NCBI GenBank assembly: GCA_964517135.1
Contig: CAZFBA010000008.1
Span: 54,414 to 118,413 of the forward strand
Direction of reading: 5' to 3'
DNA length: 64,000 nt
From: CAZFBA01 sp964517135
GTDB lineage: Bacteria; Cyanobacteriota; Vampirovibrionia; JBFMGH01
The notes under the pieces were generated by a model. That model was given only the letters and a program-made list of their open reading frames with translations. It was not told the DNA's origin and ran no database searches. Below are positions 25,376 to 35,036 of this stretch, one piece after another (the first letter of the stretch is position 1; each line of letters opens with the position of its first letter). The translations under genes were made by a program, and so were the position numbers.

Positions 25376-28186
25376 TTATGTTTCCTGTTTGACAGGGATT
25401 ACTATTGTGAAAGTGCTTCCTTTGCCGGGTTTGCTATCAACAAGTATCTGGCCTTTGTGCTTTTCAATGATTTGATAGCAAATTGATAGGCCCAGGCCCG
25501 TTCCAACTCCTACGCCTTTGGTAGTAAAACCTGGGTCAAATAGCTTTTTCATGTGTTCTTCGCTGATTCCTGATCCTGTATCACTTATTGCAACAGAGAC
25601 ACTGTTGTTTATACAGCTGGTAGATATACTTATTGTACCTTTGTCAGTAATACTCTGGTAGGCGTTGATTATTATGTTCATAAATACCTGATTTAGCAGG
25701 TTGGGATAGCATTCTATGGGTGGGAGATCGCCATACCGGGTATTGATATTTATTTTATCCTTTAGCTCATGCCGGATAAGCTGAAGAGTACTTTCTATTC
25801 CTTCGTGGATATTGACTGTTTTCAGATCTGACTCATCAAGCCTTGCAAAGTTTTTAAGGCTCTTAACAATCTCTTTTATTCTGTCAGTGGCCAGTATATT
25901 AATTTTATTTGTCTCATCTATTAGTGATACCAGCTGTTTTATTTTGTTGATATCTGCTATTTCTTCTGAAAGTGCTTTCTGTATTTTATCTGTGCATTTC
26001 TTAAAAATACTGTTGTTAGAGGCAATTGAACCGACCGGTGTATTTATTTCATGGGCTACACCAGCAACAAGCTGACCCAGTGATGCCATTTTTTCTGATT
26101 GTATGAGTTGAGCTTGTGTTTCTTTTAGCTTCTTTAAGGTTATTTCTAGTTCAGTTTTTTGTTTTTGTGTCTGTTCAAAAAGTATAGCCTGACTTACTGT
26201 TACTGTTATCTGGTCAGTTAGTATTTTAAGAAGATTTAAATCATCTGTATGCCAGTCACGCTGTGCTGAAGCATCAGCAATAATTATGATACCTACTTCT
26301 CTATCCTGGTGTGTGATGGGGTCTTTTATATTTACAGGTGTCAGCAGGATCGTATTAACAAGATTATCTTCCATAAAGCTTTTTATGTCTTCAGAAAGAA
26401 GCTTATCTGTTTGTTTCCATATAGTGATATCTCTGTTTTTAAGTGTATCAGTATTAAGTTTATCTTCAAGAAAACTCTCAAAATTGCTGTTAATGGAACT
26501 TTTATCATTGTTACTATATTCATAGATTGAATATTCTCTATTAGCTTCGCTGTAGTACCTGAAAAGGCAGTGTTTTACATTAAGTGTTTGGCCTAATTCT
26601 TTAACCGTAGTGTTTAAGACATCTTCAATTTTTAGAGACTTTCTGATAGAGCTGACAATTTGATTTATAAGTGTTTCTTTAAGAGCCTGAGTTTGTGTTT
26701 TCCAGTATAATTTAGCATTTTCTACTGCTATGGCAATCTGACCGGCTATTTGAGACATTATTTCGATGTCTGAGTCTGAATAACGGTTTTCTATCTGGCT
26801 GCCAACATAAAATATACCTGTAACTACCCCTTTGTTGATCATGGGTATTATTATAGCTGACTTGATACCGCTTTTTTTTAATAGTGTTGTATCAGTAAAC
26901 TGCTCATCATTGCTGATATCTAACATGACAGGCTTGAGATTATCGATGGCCCAGCTAATGGCGCTTCCGCTTATGATCAGAGGGCCAGTTCTTAATATAT
27001 CTACCTGGCCGGTGTTTTTGATACGGGCAAAGAGTTTTATCTGTTGTGATTTTTCATCAAGAGTGGCAATGCTGGCCCTGTCAAACTCTATAAGTCTTCT
27101 TATTTCTCTTCCGATGGTTTTCAGGACATCATCGATTATGAGCGTAGAGTTTACAGATTTTAAAATTTCATTTAGTACTGATATCTTGATGTTTTTAGAT
27201 GTAGTATCTTCAAAAAGCCTGGCGTTTTTAATTGATATTGATATCTGATCTGCAATAGATTGAACCAGATTTATTTCTTCCGGGTGCCAGTCTTTATTTT
27301 TTCTGATTAGTAAGAGTATTGCAAAAAGTTCTTCATGGTGTATTACAGGTACTATGAGCTTGTATTTTGTTGCCTGTATTTGATTTCCGGGATCTGTATG
27401 GATTCCAGTTGCAGGTCTATGAGTATCGAGCACTTCTTGCATATAGAAATCGTTGTTGATATTAATTGTCTGGTTTAGATGTTCTGTTTTCCCTGATACT
27501 GTATATTCCTGTGTTATTGGCAATTCTGTTTCTCCTGGTATATTCTTGATGAGTAGGGTGCTATCGGTGCCCAGGGTTTTACCAAGTTCTTTAACAGAGG
27601 CCTGAAGTATTGTATCTATTTCCAGTGAAGTTCTTATGGATGTTGCAATCTTGTTTACCAGTGATTCTCTTATTGCCTGTGATTGTGCCTGTGACTTTAG
27701 CTGTTCATTCTCTTTGATTTTTTCTTTTAATTTCCTGTTAGTTTCTTCCAGATCTTTATAGGCAATGTTGTAGTCTTTTAGAATCTTTTCTGAGAATGTT
27801 ATGAGATAACCTGTATTCTCTATATAGTATGATTTAATTGTATAAAGTAACTTGATGTCAGGTGAATATTCATATTCTGCTTCAATTGTACAGTTAATAG
27901 GGCTTTCAAGTATTACTGTAAAAGGAGAATAGTTTGCAATATCTATGGAATCATCTAATATACAGCTCTCAAAGTTGAATAGAAAACCTGAATCTCTTAG
28001 ATTGTGAGATCCTTCCTGTAATATATTTTTTGCAGCATTGTTAGCATAAAGAATATCACCATCTGGGCTTGAAATTATTACTATATCTTTTAATCCATCG
28101 ATAAAATTATTCAGCCAGTTTTCTTTTGTCACTGGTTTTGCAGCTATTTTATCCAAGAGGTTTTTCAGTATACTTTCTGTGTTCAC
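25376..28186 (-). CDS. Soluble multi-GAF sensor histidine kinase
   Basis: 936 residues from a GTG with AGGGAG 5 nt upstream; no transmembrane segment is seen. A PAS-like domain (about 25-135) and a coil (140-175) are followed by three GAF domains (about 180-315, 335-485 and 510-655), a long coiled coil, HisKA with MASLGQLVAGVAHEINTP, and HATPase_c (NIIINAYQSI, DTGSGI, GTGLGLSICYQIIE). No Cys in the canonical chromophore context was noted in the GAFs, so phytochrome-type light sensing is not supported. Cytoplasmic ligand sensing is inferred. No cognate regulator is adjacent; ppx/gppA follows. Confidence 0.92.
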   Translation of the reverse strand: MNTESILKNLLDKIAAKPVTKENWLNNFIDGLKDIVIISSPDGDILYANNAAKNILQEGSHNLRDSGFLFNFESCILDDSIDIANYSPFTVILESPINCTIEAEYEYSPDIKLLYTIKSYYIENTGYLITFSEKILKDYNIAYKDLEETNRKLKEKIKENEQLKSQAQSQAIRESLVNKIATSIRTSLEIDTILQASVKELGKTLGTDSTLLIKNIPGETELPITQEYTVSGKTEHLNQTININNDFYMQEVLDTHRPATGIHTDPGNQIQATKYKLIVPVIHHEELFAILLLIRKNKDWHPEEINLVQSIADQISISIKNARLFEDTTSKNIKISVLNEILKSVNSTLIIDDVLKTIGREIRRLIEFDRASIATLDEKSQQIKLFARIKNTGQVDILRTGPLIISGSAISWAIDNLKPVMLDISNDEQFTDTTLLKKSGIKSAIIIPMINKGVVTGIFYVGSQIENRYSDSDIEIMSQIAGQIAIAVENAKLYWKTQTQALKETLINQIVSSIRKSLKIEDVLNTTVKELGQTLNVKHCLFRYYSEANREYSIYEYSNNDKSSINSNFESFLEDKLNTDTLKNRDITIWKQTDKLLSEDIKSFMEDNLVNTILLTPVNIKDPITHQDREVGIIIIADASAQRDWHTDDLNLLKILTDQITVTVSQAILFEQTQKQKTELEITLKKLKETQAQLIQSEKMASLGQLVAGVAHEINTPVGSIASNNSIFKKCTDKIQKALSEEIADINKIKQLVSLIDETNKINILATDRIKEIVKSLKNFARLDESDLKTVNIHEGIESTLQLIRHELKDKININTRYGDLPPIECYPNLLNQVFMNIIINAYQSITDKGTISISTSCINNSVSVAISDTGSGISEEHMKKLFDPGFTTKGVGVGTGLGLSICYQIIEKHKGQILVDSKPGKGSTFTIVIPVKQET

Positions 28187-28649
28187 CCGAACTCCCTGCT
28201 TTGCCTGCTTTGAGGCTTATGACTGTTTAATTTTAGTTTCTTCTTTATTTTATCTTCAAGTAAGCAAGAAAAAAAGTTGAGCTTCAAATGGAGTATTTGA
28301 CATGATTTTTCCATGTTATACATGTATAAACTTTTTAAATATGCTTTTAATAAAGGATTCGTTTGTTGTGTTTTAAATAAACAAAGTTAAAGGGGTACCG
28401 GGTAGGCCTGAATGCATTCAGGTGTGCTGATACATGGATTATTGTAACGCTTTTTGTCTTTGTATTACTCTTATATTCGCTCTTTTAGTTTTTTATTTCT
28501 GGTTATGAATAGCTATTTTTGATGAATTTTGGTTTAAACTTATAAAAAGAAAGAGCATAAGTGGTTTTTGACTGAAATCCTTTATAAGAATGCATTTTGA
28601 TGCTTTTGATATAATAAACCAAGTATTATTAACCATAGAGGGGAATTAT
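28187..28649. other. 463-bp intergenic region between a divergent kinase and an unknown gene
   Basis: No gene is seen. It contains the 14-bp palindrome TTATACATGTATAA near 28315-28328, preceded by a TTGACA-like hexamer near 28298. The only GC-richer island is around 28391-28430, with a 16-bp perfect palindrome. A strong AGAGGGG ribosome site precedes the gene at 28650. Confidence 0.5.
28407..28422. promoter_or_regulatory. Perfect 16-bp palindrome, candidate operator
   Basis: CCTGAATGCATTCAGG is a perfect inverted repeat in an AT-rich intergenic region about 230 bp before the next start codon. A dimeric regulator site is possible; no known consensus was recognised. Confidence 0.4.
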
Positions 28650-29318
28650 ATGTCAACACAATTATCCGAAAAACTAGAGGCTGAATTTGTATCACTTGTG
28701 AAGCAAAGCTGGAAGACCCACCAGATCTATTTTTGGAATAACAGCGTAGATGAAATTCTTATTGGTGCAGTTATTAACGCCAGTCTTGAAAAAGGCTATC
28801 TCCTGATAGATATTGCTTCAGAACGCCCATATCCTTATTCTGCTGCTACAACATCCACAACAGGAGCATCTACTACAGGGGCGCCACCAACAGGCCCGAT
28901 CTCTGCTATCCCTATTAATGCTCACTTTTTAAGATTTGAAAGTCCAAAAGATAACAGTAGATTAATTTATCAGCTTGAAAGGATTACTACTGACCTTGCT
29001 GAAACGAAAGTTCTTGGTCAGCTTGCCAGAGTTACAATTGGATACGGAGAAAAGGCCAGTAACTTTAGTCAAACACTTGATATACTAAAGCAAGAGCTAA
29101 AATCAACTTTCGTAGATACAAGTGAACCCGGCATTATTACTTTCGATGCCAACATGAGTTCAGGCTATGTATATGCTCAGGTAACAATTATTATTAATAT
29201 CGCCGACTATAACCTTGAGGATAAGATTAGCCATATCGACTACGATAAGCTGAATTACCACATTGAAGCGGTCGTTCACTCTCTAAAAAAATATCTAAAA
29301 GGCAGAAACATAATATAA
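28650..29318 (+). CDS. Unrecognised protein A of a two-gene unit
   Basis: 222 residues from ATG 28650, chosen because AGAGGGG precedes it; a longer in-frame ATG at 28590 has no site. No family is recognised. There is no signal peptide or transmembrane helix. Residues about 65-82 form a Thr/Gly/Ala/Pro linker separating an N-terminal helical half (LEAEFVSLVKQSWKTHQIYFW) from a C-terminal alpha/beta half (ITFDANMSSGYVYAQVTIIINIADYN). It is followed 12 nt later by another unknown gene with its own ribosome site and then a strong hairpin. Codon use resembles the neighbourhood. Confidence 0.7.
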   Translation: MSTQLSEKLEAEFVSLVKQSWKTHQIYFWNNSVDEILIGAVINASLEKGYLLIDIASERPYPYSAATTSTTGASTTGAPPTGPISAIPINAHFLRFESPKDNSRLIYQLERITTDLAETKVLGQLARVTIGYGEKASNFSQTLDILKQELKSTFVDTSEPGIITFDANMSSGYVYAQVTIIINIADYNLEDKISHIDYDKLNYHIEAVVHSLKKYLKGRNII

Positions 29319-29330
29319 AGGAGATTATAA

Positions 29331-29873
29331 ATGGGATTTTTTCAACTGGTACAGGAATTTGCACACAAAAGGGAAATGCGTGAAAGCAAAGATGAAATAC
29401 TCTTTGGTGAACTTATTAGATTAATGGTCAGAAATTACGGTCCACTTGTGGAACTCGAAACTTCTTCATACAGTGATCACAAACAGGCACGTTTTAGACT
29501 TCTTAATCATCCCCTGTTACATTCTGTTACCATTAAAGTAAATCGCTGGACTGGCACAGGGGCTGTTTCAGAGGCGTTATTTGGAAGCATAGGCTCAGTC
29601 ACCATAGTAGGAGAAGTTAAAAACTATGTTGCAGATCCTGATGATGTCTTAAATATGTGGAAAACAGACTTTAGTAATATTGGCAAAATACCTCTTCTAG
29701 GAGGCATAAAGGTTAATCACCAGATGAACTCTATTCTTGCAACCAAAGCACGCAAGATAACTATCGGTGACTTCGTTAATAGCCAGCAAGAAGAACGCCA
29801 GAAACTCCAGGAAGAAATTAAAAGCGATATTAACGAGCTCTGTGAACAGCTTAAAAAGTTTAAAAAAGCCTAA
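29331..29873 (+). CDS. Unrecognised protein B of a two-gene unit
   Basis: 180 residues, with AAAGGAG before the ATG. The N-terminus is amphipathic helical (MGFFQLVQEFAHKREMR). A central beta-rich region (VTIKVNRWTGTGAVSE, SIGSVTIVGEVKNYV) and a C-terminal charged coiled coil (about 150-178, QQEERQKLQEEIKSD) follow. No family is recognised. Close coupling with the preceding unknown gene and a shared terminator suggest the two products act together. Confidence 0.7.
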   Translation: MGFFQLVQEFAHKREMRESKDEILFGELIRLMVRNYGPLVELETSSYSDHKQARFRLLNHPLLHSVTIKVNRWTGTGAVSEALFGSIGSVTIVGEVKNYVADPDDVLNMWKTDFSNIGKIPLLGGIKVNHQMNSILATKARKITIGDFVNSQQEERQKLQEEIKSDINELCEQLKKFKKA

Positions 29874-29900
29874 AATTGCTAATTATTAGTAATGATTATT

Positions 29901-29927
29901 GTATGGCGTGGCTTTGCTACGCCATAC
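29901..29927 (+). terminator. Hairpin terminator after the two unknown genes
   Basis: A 12-bp stem (GTATGGCGT and its complement, extended by GGC/GCT including one G-T pair) has a TTT loop. It is followed by TTGCTTTTGT, moderately T-rich, and lies 28 nt after the stop codon. Confidence 0.65.
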
Positions 29928-30461
29928 TTGCTTTTGTATAATAGTATCATTCCTTGCTGCCAATTGTATTGTAAACCAGAGATTACAATATAATTGATAA
30001 TCAATAATAAGTGTAGTATTGAGATTGGCTGAATCCTGATATGTACTATAGGTGTAAAAAGTAAACCTAATTGTAACATTTACATTAATATTTATACAAC
30101 TGTTTTGACTCATACCGGCCCGAATATATTAAAACAATCAGCTATATTCGCTTAAACATTTTGTTATAAACACTCGCAGAAAATGTTCCATTGTGATATG
30201 ATGATAGCCACTTTTTTAGTGTTTATACAACAATTAATTTAATAAACCTGTTGGCTGAATTTATTATCCTGAAAGGTTTTTAGTGATTTTTATCCATATG
30301 AAACCAATACATAAATCTTGAAGTATTGTTAAGTTTCCTTTCTTTGCATGTCAACTTTTTCATAAAATGTGTTTTTAAACATATAGAATAATTAAGTTTT
30401 AGTTGACACAAAAAGGAGGGTGCATATGACATAAAAGTAAAGGGCATTAAGGAGGACCTAA
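29928..30461. other. Intergenic region before the HEAT-repeat gene
   Basis: No gene is seen. A perfect 8-bp inverted repeat TATTGTAA/TTACAATA with an 8-nt loop lies at 29967-29990. An extended -10-like TGATATGAT occurs near 30195. The promoter candidate at 30403-30430 is described separately. A ribosome site followed by a two-codon ATG ACA TAA lies at 30414-30433. Confidence 0.5.
30403..30430 (+). promoter_or_regulatory. Candidate promoter of the HEAT-repeat gene
   Basis: A consensus TTGACA (30403-30408) and a TATGAC-type -10 (30425-30430) are 16 bp apart. Transcription would begin about 25 nt before the start codon, leaving the strong AAGGAGG ribosome site in a short leader. Confidence 0.45.
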
Positions 30462-31313
30462 ATGGGCATTAATACAAATAAAAAGCAAAAACAAGTAGAA
30501 AAAACCTTCGACGAGTTAATATACGAGCTTCAAAACAGTCCATCCGAAAAAGTTAGATACAATGCAGCCAGAATGTTAGGCGAGTTAGGTGATTCAAGAG
30601 CAGTAGAGCCACTCATAGGTGTTTTACAGGAAGATAAAAACGGTTCTGTTCGTCTTTATGCCGCCAGAGCTTTAGGTGAATTAGGTGATATACAGGCCAC
30701 TGAACCGCTGATTAACTCTTTAAAAGAAGATAGAAACGTTGATGTTCGTGTTAGAGCCGCCAGAGCGCTTGGTAAATTAGGTGGCAAAACGGTTGTAGCA
30801 CCGTTAGTAGAAGCTTTAAGTGACAATAATAGTCAGGTTTGTTTAACAGCTACTGATGCATTAATAGAAATTGGCGAAATAGCTGTGGAAGCTCTTGTTG
30901 AATCTCTCTATCATGAAAAAGTTAATGTTCGCTGTGATGCAACCAGAGCACTGGGTGAATTAGGTAACATAAAAGCTGTTGAGCCTATTATAGGAATGCT
31001 GGAAGATGAATGGGTTAATGTTAGAATCTATGCTGTTAACTCTCTTGGCAAACTGGGCGATACAAAAGCTGTTCCGGCTTTAGTAAAAGTTTTACAGGAT
31101 GAATCTGAAAATGAACTCGTTAGAGCTGGCGCCGCTGCTGCACTTGGTGCACTCAGAGATGTTAGAGCATTACTCCCTCTGAGAGAACTTATCATGGCTG
31201 CTGAAGAGCTTGGAGAACTTGAAGATACAGCTCTGAAAGCTTTCAAACAGATTATGGCTGCCAACTGGAAAAATGTTCCTGGCGCTACAAATAAAAAAGC
31301 CATAAATAAATAG
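30462..31313 (+). CDS. HEAT-repeat (PBS lyase-like) protein
   Basis: 283 residues with a near-consensus AAGGAGG 6 nt before the ATG, implying high expression. Seven or so tandem ~31-residue alpha-helical repeats cover residues about 20-260. Each has the pattern VR-x-x-AARALGELGD-x-x-AVEPLI (for example at about 25-55 and 57-87); the fourth repeat is shorter. Such solenoids are protein-interaction scaffolds and resemble phycobilisome-lyase HEAT repeats, but no bilin-related gene is nearby and no catalytic role is implied. It ends with its own terminator, so it is monocistronic. Confidence 0.9.
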   Translation: MGINTNKKQKQVEKTFDELIYELQNSPSEKVRYNAARMLGELGDSRAVEPLIGVLQEDKNGSVRLYAARALGELGDIQATEPLINSLKEDRNVDVRVRAARALGKLGGKTVVAPLVEALSDNNSQVCLTATDALIEIGEIAVEALVESLYHEKVNVRCDATRALGELGNIKAVEPIIGMLEDEWVNVRIYAVNSLGKLGDTKAVPALVKVLQDESENELVRAGAAAALGALRDVRALLPLRELIMAAEELGELEDTALKAFKQIMAANWKNVPGATNKKAINK

Positions 31314-31338
31314 ATTTAAAAAGGTTTTACAATTATCA

Positions 31339-31365
31339 AAAAATACGTCTGATGGCGTATTTTTT
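31339..31365 (+). terminator. Intrinsic terminator after the HEAT-repeat gene
   Basis: A 9-bp stem AAAAATACG/CGTATTTTT with an 8-nt loop runs into a T tract, 26 nt after the stop. Confidence 0.8.
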
Positions 31366-31412
31366 GTGTTATTGTGGTTTCTGGCTTTTAACTTACAGAC
31401 AGAGGTAGATAA

Positions 31413-32459
31413 ATGTTAATTGTAATGAACCACAACGCAACCGAACAGCAAATAGAAAGAGTTCTTACACTTGTAAATCAGTTTGGTTTTGATATACACA
31501 GGTCTTCAGGTAAGACTAATACGGTTATTGGCGTTGTTGGTGAGAATACACATAAGGTTGATCATCGTGTCTTCGAGCTCCTTGATGGAGTCAGGGAGGT
31601 TATAAAAATATCGTCACCCTATAAACTGGCCTCAAGAGCATTTAAAGAAGAAGACACAATTGTAAAAGTAAGTCAGAACACATCTATTGGTTCTTCAGAA
31701 ATAATAATTATGGCTGGTCCCTGTGCTGTTGAGTCGAAAGAATGCCTTCAATCCACAGCAGACTGTGTTAAGGTGGCTGGTGCAAAGGTACTAAGAGGCG
31801 GGGCCTTTAAACCACGTACTTCACCCTATGCCTTTCAGGGCCTGGGAGAAGAAGGTCTTCAATATCTCAGAGAAACTGCTGATAAACTGGGTATGGCTGT
31901 TGTGTCTGAGGTTATGGAAATCAGTCAGATTGAATTGTTCCTTAAATATGTTGATATTATTCAAGTCGGAGCAAGAAATATGCAGAACTTTAACCTCTTA
32001 AAAGAACTGGGACAGGTTAAAAAGCCGGTTATGCTCAAAAGAGGTCTCTCTGCGACCATAAAAGAGCTTTTGATGTCTGCGGAATACATCCTGTCGGGCG
32101 GCAATAATGATGTTATACTCTGTGAGAGAGGTATCAGAACCTTTGAAAATTCAACACGAAATACGCTTGATATATCAGCAATACCGGTCATTAAATCCTG
32201 GAGTCACCTGCCTATAGTAGTAGATCCCAGCCATGCTACAGGTCTGAGAGATAAAGTAGCACCGATGGCCAGAGCTGCTATTGCAGCGGGTGCTGATGGG
32301 CTAATTATAGAAGTGCACTGTGATCCTGATATGGCACGCTGTGACGGCGCTCAGTCACTTTATCCACAGCAGTTTAAACAGCTGATGAGAGAACTTAGTA
32401 TCATTTCGCCTGCGGTTGGCCGGGAAATTAACACAAATGTAGTCGAAAAGGCTTTTTGA
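31413..32459 (+). CDS. aroF: 3-deoxy-7-phosphoheptulonate (DAHP) synthase, class I beta type
   Basis: 348 residues, with AGAGGT before the ATG. An N-terminal ~75-residue ferredoxin-like regulatory domain (MLIVMNHNATEQQIERV) precedes the barrel with GPCAVES, LRGGAFKPRTSPYAFQGLG, KPVMLKRGLS, CERGIRTFE, VDPSHATG and EVHCDP, which supply PEP, E4P and metal ligands. It catalyses the first step of the shikimate pathway. The N-terminal domain is the family's usual site of feedback by tyrosine/phenylalanine or chorismate-type effectors. The gene is monocistronic. Confidence 0.96.
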   Translation: MLIVMNHNATEQQIERVLTLVNQFGFDIHRSSGKTNTVIGVVGENTHKVDHRVFELLDGVREVIKISSPYKLASRAFKEEDTIVKVSQNTSIGSSEIIIMAGPCAVESKECLQSTADCVKVAGAKVLRGGAFKPRTSPYAFQGLGEEGLQYLRETADKLGMAVVSEVMEISQIELFLKYVDIIQVGARNMQNFNLLKELGQVKKPVMLKRGLSATIKELLMSAEYILSGGNNDVILCERGIRTFENSTRNTLDISAIPVIKSWSHLPIVVDPSHATGLRDKVAPMARAAIAAGADGLIIEVHCDPDMARCDGAQSLYPQQFKQLMRELSIISPAVGREINTNVVEKAF

Positions 32460-32627
32460 TTTAAGATAAGGCTTTGAACAACGCTTCCTGGGGTATTATT
32501 TCTCCGGAAGAGTGTTATCTAATTTGAAAAATGAAAATAAAAAACTTGATATCAGCTTTAAGCACTAACTTCTACTAGAACATGACTGTTGATAGCAACT
32601 GGTATGATAGTTATTTATCCGTTTTGA

Positions 32628-34880
32628 TTAATAGAAATTGACGACTTTTTTAGCTTCTTCAGCGCCTTCTGTGCTGCCTGTGCTGAACAGGTTCAGGTAT
32701 TGATCTAAGCTGCCGCTTTCTTTCCAGCTGAAGTTTTCCTGCATAGCGTTGTAAGCAATTTTATTGAAGCTTTCAGGCTTATTATAGAACATTCTGATGG
32801 CATCTTTAAGTGATTGATTATAGCTTCTGGCTGATTTTTGGAGGTTTTGTTTGGATGCGGCTTTGTCTCCAGGCACTTCAGGAACGTATTCTTTTGACAG
32901 GAAGCCTGTTTTACCATCAACAATAGTATTTGATAACCCTCCAGTTGGTGTTGCGACAGGTATGTTACCTTTTGCCATGGCCTGTAGTTGCCCCAGACCG
33001 CAGGGTTCAAATTTACTGGGCATAATGAACATATCGCCAGCAGCCTGAATCATATGCATTAGGTCTACGCTGAAGGCGTTCATAAATACGACACGCTTTG
33101 ATAATTCGGGCGGTAATTGTTTTTTAAGGGCATTTAATTTGTTTTCATCTCCACCATTACCGAGAATAACAACTACTGGTAGTGGTTTAGTTTTGTCTAC
33201 TGGCCTTGTTAAGACATTTCTAATAGCAGCAGCTGTCAGGTCAATGCCTTTTTGGCCTTCAAGACGGCTAACCATGGTTAATAAAGGTGTCTTTTCAATT
33301 TCACTTTCTTTTAAAAATTCAAGTTTGCTGCCGTCTGTAGATTTAACACCCAGGTATTTTTCATCTTCAAAGGCTCCCTGTTGAAGCAGTTTGATGAAAG
33401 CCTTTTTGTTGTGTGTTTTTGCTTCAATAAAGTCTTCTAAAGATGTTTGCCTGCTGTATAATTTAAATTCAGGAAGGTCTGTTTTGCCGCTCTGCTCTTT
33501 GTATGCGGCTAGCTTGCCATAAACTTTCTTTGCCAGTCCTCCGTCAGGGGCGATACCGCCCTGTCCGATACCATTGACAATACCAGTGAGGTTGCCTGCT
33601 TTGTGTCTGCTATCAAGCACACTGACAAAGTCATAGCCGAAGAATTTGTCTGTGGCTATTTCTCTGGCATAGTTTGGAGAAACAGCTATTACTGCATCAG
33701 CAAGTGCCAGGCCGTGAATAGCAGCATTGTAAGTGTCTCTTACCATAACAGATTTTGGTGAAGGGTATTTCTGGAGGTTCTTTTTGCCGCCTTCTACGAT
33801 TGATTCAGTCATATTGGGCATATAGGAGTTTGTGAATACACTGTCTGCATAGTCTTCATATAGCATATTGAGTATCTTTGAAGTGTTTTTATTATCCCAG
33901 CCCTGATATTCAAGGTTATGAACAGTGTAAACAATGGGCAATTCTTTCAGTTCATTAGCAATATTCTGGCTTATACCGTCTTTATTGGCAGCTTTAGCGG
34001 GCATTAAGACTTTTAATTGAGCTGCCAGCGGACCGGCATGCCAGTCATTTGCATCGATGACATTTGGTGCATCTTCAGGATTCGTTTCTTTAAGTTCTTT
34101 AATATAATATGCAGTGGCTTTTGAGAGGAATGCAAATCGTTCAGACTCTTCTACGCCTGATTTATTTTTTATGTATGGTGTTACTTTTTTCCCATCATTG
34201 GGAAGCCCACCGAAAAATTCTTCATTTTGCAGGAACCTGTACTCTGTTCCGTTTAGTTCACCCTTTAAGACTCTAACTGTTGTAGATTTACCATCACCTA
34301 TCGGGACGTTTACTGCAACACCTGTATCAACCAGGTTGATTGATCCACCCATAGGCTTGCTGGTATAAGTATATGTACCATTTTTGTTGTCAGTTAATTT
34401 AACAAGATCGCCGCTTTCATAAAGTGGCTGTACGATGGTCATTTTAGCACCCTGACTGTTAAATTCTTTGTTGAAGGCTTCAGGTAGGTCTACAGCAACG
34501 TCACCAAGGCCGCCAGTTTTCATGAATGTTTTTGTTTCAGAAGTTACCATCCATACGTTAGGCGTTGAAACATTCCAGGAGGGCTTTGATGTTATTTGTG
34601 ATGATGCAATACCCCTTACTTCAGGCACCATTTCCTGTGGGATTCTCTTTGATGAGTTGAGTTCTAATTTATAATTCGGATAAGTCTTTACTTTGCCGTC
34701 GTTTTGGGGTTTTGCGCCAAAAGAAATAAAGTTCAAGTATCCTAAAAAGTTTAAATCACCGGCTGATTTCTGCTGAATGGTTTCTTGTACTGGTTTATGG
34801 GCATTTTGAAATGGGTTTGCTTTGAAGGCTGGGCCTGTGGTGACCTTCTTTGCCGGGAAGATAGTGTTATTGATATCCAT
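32628..34880 (-). CDS. glgA: Glycogen synthase (GT5) with long N-terminal extension
   Basis: 750 residues, well above the ~480 usual for GlgA. Residues 1-105 are low-complexity (FPAKKVTTGPAFKANPFQ, then NFISFGAKP) and are not part of the catalytic fold. The GT5 core starts near 107 with WMVTSETKTFMKTGGLGDV (ADP-glucose-binding KTGGLGD), then DANDWHAGPL, TVHNLEYQG, NGIGQGG, TMVSRLEGQKG and PSKFEPCGLGQLQAM with the catalytic E-x7-E. It elongates alpha-1,4-glucan from ADP-glucose. Ribosome site GGAG precedes the ATG. A GH57 enzyme is close by, fitting glycogen metabolism. Confidence 0.93.
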   Translation of the reverse strand: MDINNTIFPAKKVTTGPAFKANPFQNAHKPVQETIQQKSAGDLNFLGYLNFISFGAKPQNDGKVKTYPNYKLELNSSKRIPQEMVPEVRGIASSQITSKPSWNVSTPNVWMVTSETKTFMKTGGLGDVAVDLPEAFNKEFNSQGAKMTIVQPLYESGDLVKLTDNKNGTYTYTSKPMGGSINLVDTGVAVNVPIGDGKSTTVRVLKGELNGTEYRFLQNEEFFGGLPNDGKKVTPYIKNKSGVEESERFAFLSKATAYYIKELKETNPEDAPNVIDANDWHAGPLAAQLKVLMPAKAANKDGISQNIANELKELPIVYTVHNLEYQGWDNKNTSKILNMLYEDYADSVFTNSYMPNMTESIVEGGKKNLQKYPSPKSVMVRDTYNAAIHGLALADAVIAVSPNYAREIATDKFFGYDFVSVLDSRHKAGNLTGIVNGIGQGGIAPDGGLAKKVYGKLAAYKEQSGKTDLPEFKLYSRQTSLEDFIEAKTHNKKAFIKLLQQGAFEDEKYLGVKSTDGSKLEFLKESEIEKTPLLTMVSRLEGQKGIDLTAAAIRNVLTRPVDKTKPLPVVVILGNGGDENKLNALKKQLPPELSKRVVFMNAFSVDLMHMIQAAGDMFIMPSKFEPCGLGQLQAMAKGNIPVATPTGGLSNTIVDGKTGFLSKEYVPEVPGDKAASKQNLQKSARSYNQSLKDAIRMFYNKPESFNKIAYNAMQENFSWKESGSLDQYLNLFSTGSTEGAEEAKKVVNFY

Positions 34881-35036
34881 TGCCTTACTCCGTATTGTGA
34901 AGATAATTTGTTTTTTTGACCTCTAATGGGGGATACTTTTTTAAGGGTTGTAAATATGTCATTGTGCTAAATTCCCTCCAATGAGTTACATTTTGTTACA
35001 CCCTGGAGCAGTTCTTTTTGAAGGCTTTTGTGAAGT

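Noticed and set aside
25376..28186. Phytochrome-type photoreceptor
   Set aside because: GAF domains are present, but no chromophore-binding Cys-His context was seen and no PHY domain is recognised.
30426..30434. Two-codon leader ORF (ATG ACA TAA) behind a GGAGGG site
   Set aside because: The best promoter overlaps it, so it would probably not be transcribed; too short to claim as a regulatory uORF.
30462..31313. Phycobilisome lyase
   Set aside because: The HEAT repeats resemble the PBS lyase family, but no phycobiliprotein or bilin gene is present; generic scaffold repeats are the safer call.
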